Below are positions 41,609 to 46,649 of a stretch of 46,649 nt of DNA, piece after piece. How positions within the stretch are numbered: the first letter of the stretch is position 1; every line of letters begins with the position of its first letter. The notes under the pieces are model-generated. The model saw nothing but the letters and a program-made list of their open reading frames with translations. It was not told where the DNA came from and did not search any database. The translations under genes were made by a program, and so were the position numbers. The DNA is from UBA993 sp964485855 (GTDB taxonomy: Bacteria; Bacillota; Dethiobacteria; DTU022). The stretch covers positions 1-46,649 of the forward strand of contig CAZAKI010000016.1 in assembly GCA_964485855.1 (NCBI GenBank). Reading direction: 5' to 3'.

Positions 41609-42874
41609 ATGGAAGAATCGATAAAAATGATTAGAGCCAGGGAAATTCTTGATTCCCGGGGTAATCCGACGATTGAAGTAGATTTGTGGCTGGAGGGCGG
41701 TTGGCTTGGACGTGCTGCGGTGCCATCGGGCGCTTCAACCGGCGCTTTTGAAGCAGTTGAACTAAGGGACGCGGATCAGCGCAGATACCGGGGTAAAGGG
41801 GTTCTGCAAGCTGTAAAGAATGTTAATGAGCTGATTGCCCCTGTGCTGATTGGGAAAAATGTACTTGATCAATATGCCCTGGATCAGGTTTTACTTGAAC
41901 TGGATAATACCGATAATAAATCTAAACTGGGGGCAAATGCGATTCTCGGTGTTTCGCTGGCGGCAGCAAGGGCAGCGGCTGCGATGATCGATCTGCCTCT
42001 ATACCGCTACATTGGAGGGCTTGAAGCCACCCTTTTACCGGTTCCTTTTATGAATATTTTAAATGGCGGCAGTCATGCCGATAACAATATTGATCTTCAG
42101 GAATTTATGATTGTTCCCCATGGTGCCAAAGAATTCAGTGAAGCCTTGAGAATAGGAACAGAAGTTTTTCACCAGCTGAAGCAGATCTTAAAGGCAAAAG
42201 GTCTAAATACTAGTGTTGGTGATGAGGGAGGCTTTGCCCCGAACCTGAAATCAAGTGAAGAGGCTTTAGCCTTGATTGTTGAAGCGATTAAAGCAGCTGG
42301 ATACCAACCCGGCAGTGAAGTAAGCCTGGCCATTGATGCTGCGGCCAGCGAATTCCACAATGACGGTTCTTATCAAGTTGAGGGACACTCCCTGGATTCT
42401 GAGGCCATGATTGATTATTACCTGGAATTGGTGGAGCGTTATCCGGTAATCAGTATCGAAGATGGTTTGGATGAGGAAGACTGGGACGGCTGGCAGCGAT
42501 TGACCCAAAAGCTGGGCAATCAGCTGATGCTGGTTGGTGACGATCTTTTTGTTACCAACCGGTTAAGGCTGCAGCGAGGGATAGAATCTGCTGCTGCCAA
42601 TGCCATCCTCATCAAGTTAAACCAGATTGGAACTTTAAGCGAAACCCTTGCGACAATCGATCTTGCCCGCCGTAATAACTATCGTTCGATGATTTCACAT
42701 CGGTCCGGGGAAACTGATGACACCTTTATTGCCGACCTGGCTGTTGCAGTTGGCGCAGGGATGATCAAAACCGGTGCACCTTCCCGTGTTGACCGGGTCG
42801 CGAAGTACAACCAGCTGCTGAGGATTGAAGAGCAGCTAGGCACCGCTGCCGGTTTTGCACCAATCATCACTTGA
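41609..42874 (+). CDS. eno: Enolase
   Basis: 421 residues from ATG 41609, with GGGAGGT at 6 nt; GTG 41606 is too close. It dehydrates 2-phosphoglycerate to phosphoenolpyruvate. Motifs: REILDSRGNPTIEVD, GASTGAFEAVELRD, MNILNGGSHADNN, GDEGGFAP, SIEDGLDEEDW, GDDLFVTN, the catalytic lysine in ILIKLNQIGT, and SHRSGETDD. It closes the lower-glycolysis/gluconeogenesis operon. Confidence 0.98.
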   Translation: MEESIKMIRAREILDSRGNPTIEVDLWLEGGWLGRAAVPSGASTGAFEAVELRDADQRRYRGKGVLQAVKNVNELIAPVLIGKNVLDQYALDQVLLELDNTDNKSKLGANAILGVSLAAARAAAAMIDLPLYRYIGGLEATLLPVPFMNILNGGSHADNNIDLQEFMIVPHGAKEFSEALRIGTEVFHQLKQILKAKGLNTSVGDEGGFAPNLKSSEEALALIVEAIKAAGYQPGSEVSLAIDAAASEFHNDGSYQVEGHSLDSEAMIDYYLELVERYPVISIEDGLDEEDWDGWQRLTQKLGNQLMLVGDDLFVTNRLRLQRGIESAAANAILIKLNQIGTLSETLATIDLARRNNYRSMISHRSGETDDTFIADLAVAVGAGMIKTGAPSRVDRVAKYNQLLRIEEQLGTAAGFAPIIT

Positions 42875-42895
42875 AAGGCCGGACTTGAAAATAAT

Positions 42896-42924
42896 TTGTC
42901 AAGTCGCTGCTTTTATGTTAGAAT
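42896..42924 (+). promoter_or_regulatory. Promoter of secG
   Basis: TTGTCA (42896-42901), 17-nt spacer, TAGAAT (42919-42924). A 7-bp inverted repeat, GACTTGA (42882-42888) and TCAAGTC (42899-42905), overlaps the -35 and could be an operator or the stem that ends eno transcription. Confidence 0.7.
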
Positions 42925-42970
42925 ATCCCTTGCTTGGTTTGATTTGAAGGGTTACTGGAGGTAATAAACG

Positions 42971-43195
42971 ATGCTTGGAACCGTCTTAACGATAATCTAT
43001 TTGGTTTTATGCCTGGCTCTGATTGTTACGGTCCTTCTTCAGTCCGGCCGCAGTGCCGGGTTGGGGGCGATTGCCGGTGGAGCGCAATCACTGATCGGCA
43101 AGAAAAAAGGTCTGGATGAAAAATTGGGCCAGCTGACTACCTACCTTGCTGTAGCATTTATGCTGTTTACTATTGTTCTAGTCGTTATAAACTAG
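42971..43195 (+). CDS. secG: Preprotein translocase subunit SecG
   Basis: 74 residues with two transmembrane segments (about 3-22 and 52-72) around a Gly-rich cytosolic loop (SGRSAGLGAIAGGAQSLIGKKKG), the normal SecG form. It assists SecYE and SecA in protein export. A Shine-Dalgarno GGAGGT precedes the ATG. The stop is TAG, with TAA one codon further. The terminator right after it shows that it is a single-gene transcript. Confidence 0.95.
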   Translation: MLGTVLTIIYLVLCLALIVTVLLQSGRSAGLGAIAGGAQSLIGKKKGLDEKLGQLTTYLAVAFMLFTIVLVVIN

Positions 43196-43216
43196 CCTTA
43201 ATTAAACGTTGACCAG

Positions 43217-43254
43217 ACAGGCAGGGGTAAGCCAAGTGCCCCTGCCTGTTTTTT
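43217..43254 (+). terminator. Strong intrinsic terminator after secG
   Basis: ACAGGCAGGGG (43217-43227) pairs with CCCCTGCCTGT (43239-43249): 11 bp with an 11-nt loop, followed by six T. Confidence 0.93.
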
Positions 43255-43302
43255 ATAAAGTTTAGCGGTAGAAAGAATAATCCAACCTGGTTAACAGATC
43301 CT

Positions 43303-43308
43303 TATAAT
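43303..43308 (+). promoter_or_regulatory. Possible -10 of the rnr promoter
   Basis: A perfect TATAAT in the spacer after the secG terminator. The -35 is not recognisable (ATCCAA at 17 nt). The expected transcript start near 43315 leaves a leader of only about 15 nt before the ATG at 43329. Confidence 0.4.
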
Positions 43309-43328
43309 ATTCATTGGTAGATCATTTT

Positions 43329-45524
43329 ATGCGGATGGGAAAAGGAGTTGATCCGACAGCTTTGGATCGCAAAAACAATATCAAACATTTAAGCGCTGAA
43401 CTGGTCAAAGTGATGAATGCCAGCCGGCAATCAGCGCTGACCCTGAATCAAATTTTAAAAGGATTAAATCTAAAGGAAGAGGATCTGCCAATCTTGCTCA
43501 ACCTGATCAAGGATATGCAGGATAGCGGTCTGTTGATCAAGACTGAAGATGGTCGGTACGGGCTTCCGGAAAAACTGGGAATGGCGACCGGAATCCTCCG
43601 AGCCAATAAACGGGGTTTTGCTTTTTTGATTCCGGATCAGACGATTGACGATATTTATATCAATCCTGAAAATCTGAATAGCGCTGTTCACGGGGACCGG
43701 GTCATTGTTCGGGTAGACCAGAAGAAAGGACGGCGGAAGCGCGAAGGGACTGTCCTAACTATCCTGAAGCGAGGGCAGAATCGCCTCCTCGGCACATTAC
43801 GCCGCGAGCATAAAAGATATTTTGTGATTCCGGATGACGATCGATTTCTAAAAACGGTACAGGTTACTGCAGCCGATTTAAAGCAAGCCCAGCCGGGCGA
43901 CAAGGTAGTAGTTGAGATCGAGAAATGGGCGAAAGGTAACCGTCCGTCAAGAGGGATCATTGCGGAACGGCTTGGGCGCCCCGGGAGCCCGCAAACGGAA
44001 AAACTGACCTTCAAGTACAAATTTGACTTGCCAGGGGATTTCCCCCCGGCAGTTCATAAAGTGCTTGAAACATTATCCGGAGAACAATTAATCTCGCAGG
44101 CAGCCGGTGAAGAAGGCCGTGATGATCTGCGCAACTTGAAAATGGTAACGATTGATGATCAGTCGGCTCGTGATTTCGATGATGCTGTTTCGCTTGAAAT
44201 ACTTGATCATGAAACTTACAGACTGGGTGTCCATATTGCGGATGTTTCCCACTATGTCAGGCAGGGGACGGCGCTGGATCGGGAAGCTCAGAAGCGTGGG
44301 ACCAGCATCTACCTGGTTGAGAGAGTAATCCATATGCTTCCTCCCCTTCTGTCGGAGAATCTCTGCAGTTTACAGGCCGGGAAGGACCGGCTGGCATTCA
44401 GCGTTTTAATGGACATCGATCGGCAAGGTGAGCTGCTCAGCGCTCGTTACATACCAAGCGTGATCAGGGTAACAGAGCGGTTAACCTATCAGCAGGTTGA
44501 GGCCTACTTTAAAAGGCAGGAAGAAAATTTGTTCCAGGATGGCAGCCTCGCTGCCCTTCTTGACCAGATGAAAGAACTGGCCGGTATTTTGAGGGAACGA
44601 AGAATGCAAAGAGGCGCACTTGACCTGGATTTACCTGAGGCCAAGATCGAAGTTGATGAAAATGGCAAACCACTGGCGATTATAAAGCGCGAAATGGGTC
44701 AGTCGGAATCGCTGATCGAAGAATTTATGATCTACTGTAACGAGGCTGTAGCCGGTTATCTCGCTAAGCGCAAGTTGCCCTGTGTCTACAGGGTTCATAC
44801 TTTACCTACAGTTGAGAAGCTTGCTTCTTTACGCGAGACGCTTTCTGTGATGGGGATTAAAGCACTTGCCAGGCAAAAGGTTTTAAAGCCGAAACATTTA
44901 AAGGAGCTGCTCGAACAAACCAGGGGCGAGAAGACGGAAAGACTGGTTCGCTACCTGGTCCTGCGTTCTCTGCCGCAGGCTCTGTACAGCGCTGTTAATG
45001 AAGGACACTTTGGGTTGGCATCGACCTGCTACTGCCACTTTACATCACCAATTAGGCGGTATCCCGATCTGGTGGTCCATCGGATCTTAAAACAACAAAT
45101 AAAGCCTGAGGGTTTTAGCGCAGAAAAGATCAAAAAAATGAGGGCTCGTTTACCCGAAGTAGCTATGCATTGTTCTGAACGTGAACGTGCCGCGGTAGAA
45201 GCGGAAAGAGCCAGCATTGAAATGAAAAAGGCGGAATACATGGAGCAGAAAATTGGCGAAGTCTACAGTGGAATCATCAATGGAGTGACCAATTTCGGTC
45301 TTTTTGTAGAACTCGATAACACGGTAGAAGGGCTGATTCCGATCGCCGAATTGAAAGATGATTACTATTTCTATAATGAAAGAGCCGCTTCCCTGGTCGG
45401 GGAGAGAACGCGCAAGAGTTATCGTCTCGGGGATCTGATTGATATCGCTGTTAAAGGAGTAGATCGGGAAGAAGGTAAGGTATCCTTTGCCCCGGCAGAA
45501 GAACTTGAGCAGATAAATAAATAA
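43329..45524 (+). CDS. rnr: Ribonuclease R
   Basis: About 731 residues. A 3'-5' exoribonuclease that degrades structured RNA, including in trans-translation with SmpB and tmRNA. The order is an N-terminal winged helix, cold-shock domains, the RNB catalytic domain (TIDDQSARDFDDAVSLE with the magnesium-binding aspartates; HIADVSHYVRQGT; HFTSPIRRYPDLVVHR) and a C-terminal S1 domain (GIINGVTNFGLFVELDNTVEGL). The start is unclear: ATG 43329, ATG 43335 and TTG 43314 are in frame and none has a good Shine-Dalgarno; AAAGGAG at 43341 lies inside the frame. Confidence 0.95.
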   Translation: MRMGKGVDPTALDRKNNIKHLSAELVKVMNASRQSALTLNQILKGLNLKEEDLPILLNLIKDMQDSGLLIKTEDGRYGLPEKLGMATGILRANKRGFAFLIPDQTIDDIYINPENLNSAVHGDRVIVRVDQKKGRRKREGTVLTILKRGQNRLLGTLRREHKRYFVIPDDDRFLKTVQVTAADLKQAQPGDKVVVEIEKWAKGNRPSRGIIAERLGRPGSPQTEKLTFKYKFDLPGDFPPAVHKVLETLSGEQLISQAAGEEGRDDLRNLKMVTIDDQSARDFDDAVSLEILDHETYRLGVHIADVSHYVRQGTALDREAQKRGTSIYLVERVIHMLPPLLSENLCSLQAGKDRLAFSVLMDIDRQGELLSARYIPSVIRVTERLTYQQVEAYFKRQEENLFQDGSLAALLDQMKELAGILRERRMQRGALDLDLPEAKIEVDENGKPLAIIKREMGQSESLIEEFMIYCNEAVAGYLAKRKLPCVYRVHTLPTVEKLASLRETLSVMGIKALARQKVLKPKHLKELLEQTRGEKTERLVRYLVLRSLPQALYSAVNEGHFGLASTCYCHFTSPIRRYPDLVVHRILKQQIKPEGFSAEKIKKMRARLPEVAMHCSERERAAVEAERASIEMKKAEYMEQKIGEVYSGIINGVTNFGLFVELDNTVEGLIPIAELKDDYYFYNERAASLVGERTRKSYRLGDLIDIAVKGVDREEGKVSFAPAEELEQINK

Positions 45525-45538
45525 GGAGGACAATAGTG

Positions 45539-46081
45539 ATGGAGCTATTTCAGGTTTTAGAGGATAGGCGCAGTGTTCGCAAGTATAAGTCTGATCCGGT
45601 TCCAGTTGAAAAACTGGAGCGGATTTTAGAGGCGGCCCGAATGGCGCCTTCCTGGAGTAATCTGCAGTGCTGGCGGTTTATTCTGGTTGCAGACCAGGCG
45701 ACAAAGCAGTCCCTGGCTGAGAGCATGCCTTCCAATAACCCGGCCCGAAAAGCGGTAGCTGAAACCGCACCACTGGTGCTGGTTCTCTGTGCCGATCCGC
45801 AGGAATCGGGGGTTCAGGACGGTAAGGATTATTACCTGCTTGATGCCGGTTTGGCCATGCAGCAGCTGATGCTGGCCGCGCATGAGGAAGGCCTGGGAAC
45901 CTGCTGGATTGCCTGGTTTGATGAAGAAAAAGCCAGGAATGCCTGTGCAGTGCCGCGGGATTACCGCATTGTGGCCCTTTCGCCGTTAGGCTTTCCCGAT
46001 GTTCAGCCGGGTACTCGTCCGCGCAAAGTTTTAAACGAGATTGTTTTCAGCGAAAAATGGGGGGTTCCCCTAAAATTCTAG
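45539..46081 (+). CDS. Nitroreductase-family flavoprotein
   Basis: 180 residues. Family motifs: FQVLEDRRSVRKY at the N-terminus (FMN phosphate binding), AARMAPSWSNLQCWRFI, DAGLAMQQLMLAAHEEGLGTCWI and the C-terminal PRKVLNEIV. These enzymes bind FMN and reduce nitro compounds, quinones or other acceptors with NAD(P)H; the substrate is not evident. AAGGAGG is spaced 9 nt from ATG 45539 (GTG 45536 is alternative). The stop is TAG, directly in frame with smpB. Confidence 0.92.
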   Translation: MELFQVLEDRRSVRKYKSDPVPVEKLERILEAARMAPSWSNLQCWRFILVADQATKQSLAESMPSNNPARKAVAETAPLVLVLCADPQESGVQDGKDYYLLDAGLAMQQLMLAAHEEGLGTCWIAWFDEEKARNACAVPRDYRIVALSPLGFPDVQPGTRPRKVLNEIVFSEKWGVPLKF

Positions 46082-46120
46082 TTGCCGTTCCCTTGTTACG
46101 GTTTAATGGAGCATGGAACA

Positions 46121-46579
46121 GTGGATAAAATAATCAGTACCAATCGCAAGGCAAGACATGATTACCAGATTGAAGAATCATACGAGGCCGGAATTGTTCT
46201 GACCGGCACCGAAGTTAAATCTATCCGCAATGCGCGGGTTAATTTAAAAGACAGTTTTGCCAAAGTTGAAGGAAATGAAATTTTCCTGTATAATATGCAT
46301 ATAAGCCCCTATGAACAGGGCAACCGGTTCAATCATGAGCCGCTAAGGGTTAGAAAGCTGCTGATGCGGAAAATTGAGATCAGCAGGCTGGGCGGAAAGA
46401 TTAAGGAGAAGGGGTATTCCCTGATTCCCTTAAAAATTTATCTGACCAGGGGCTTGGTGAAAATAGAATTAGGTTTGGCCCGTGGCAAGAAGCTCTACGA
46501 TAAGCGCAGAGATATTGCCGAGCGGGATAGTAAACGCGAGATGGAAAGAGCATTCAGGGAAAAGCAGCGGATTGAATAA
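46121..46579 (+). CDS. smpB: tmRNA-binding protein SmpB
   Basis: About 152 residues from GTG 46121, with GGAG 9 nt upstream; ATG 46106 is an in-frame alternative. Motifs: TNRKARHDYQIEESYEAGIVL, GTEVKSIR, NLKDSFAKV, MHISPYEQGNRFNH, LGLARGKKLYDKR and a basic C-terminal tail (AERDSKREMERAFREKQ) that mimics mRNA in the empty decoding site. It rescues stalled ribosomes with tmRNA, whose gene starts 6 nt later. The frame is open all the way back to the preceding amber codon. Confidence 0.97.
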   Translation: MDKIISTNRKARHDYQIEESYEAGIVLTGTEVKSIRNARVNLKDSFAKVEGNEIFLYNMHISPYEQGNRFNHEPLRVRKLLMRKIEISRLGGKIKEKGYSLIPLKIYLTRGLVKIELGLARGKKLYDKRRDIAERDSKREMERAFREKQRIE

Positions 46580-46585
46580 AAGCTT

Positions 46586-46649
46586 GGGGGCGTAAGGATT
46601 CGACGGGGGTATTGGAAGCAGAAGTGGCAGGTCCAGGACCGTGTCCTGG
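46586..46649 (+). ncRNA. ssrA: tmRNA (SsrA), 5' end only
   Basis: GGGGGCGTAAGGATTCGACG is the conserved 5' end of transfer-messenger RNA, which forms the tRNA-like half with the 3' end. Only 64 nt are present; the tag-peptide frame, pseudoknots and 3' end lie beyond the window. Its place right after smpB supports the call. Confidence 0.93.

Overview
The window reads as a scaffold from an anaerobic Bacillota (Clostridia-type) bacterium, probably a methylamine-using acetogen or syntroph. It contains 100 Ns at 3770-3869, so it is an assembled, possibly metagenomic, scaffold. Bacterial affiliation rests on Shine-Dalgarno sites, ATG/GTG/TTG starts, an S-box riboswitch, a programmed-frameshift prfB, rapZ-whiA, rpoN, ftsEX and smpB-ssrA in Bacillota-like order. 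All but one of the 37 genes lie on the + strand.

Layout. (1) 1-3554: methylamine methyltransferase block. mtbB (dimethylamine, cut by the left edge) and mttB (trimethylamine) are each interrupted by one in-frame TAG at the position where the archaeal enzymes carry pyrrolysine, so each is one full gene and not a broken pair. An MBL-fold hydrolase follows. (2) 3555-4045: a repeat-rich non-coding stretch holding the assembly gap. (3) 4046-8900: a minus-strand dimethylargininase/arginine-deiminase-like hydrolase, then a MoxR ATPase / VWA protein / CooC operon that looks like metalloenzyme maturation, and a phosphoribosyltransferase. (4) 8925-19468: promoter, SAM-I riboswitch and metK; then recD2, comFC, hpf, an unrecognised protein, secA (with its own promoter and an attenuator-like leader) and prfB (+1 frameshift at UGA). 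(5) 19481-26948: YitT-type membrane protein, ftsE-ftsX, a coiled-coil M23 peptidase, an S41 protease, a MinJ-like PDZ membrane protein and a GDT1-type transporter. (6) 27065-36491: uvrB-uvrA-uvrC, HAD phosphatase, rapZ, whiA. (7) 36610-46649: rpoN, pgk-tpiA-gpmI-eno, secG, rnr, nitroreductase, smpB and the first 64 nt of tmRNA.

How it fits together. MtbB and MttB move methyl groups from di- and trimethylamine to corrinoid proteins (none in the window), feeding one-carbon metabolism. CooC suggests a nickel CO dehydrogenase, in keeping with a Wood-Ljungdahl pathway. The minus-strand hydrolase could release dimethylamine from methylated arginine, which would supply MtbB; this is a hypothesis.

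The most unusual theme is the double meaning of UAG. It must be read through in two genes, yet it is the terminal stop of 11 of the 37 genes. Three of those stops (prfB, the HAD gene, the nitroreductase gene) are followed in the same frame, with no other stop, by the next gene; the ftsX stop is followed by four more in-frame UAGs built from an ATATAG repeat. No pyrrolysine biosynthesis or tRNA(Pyl) gene is in the window.
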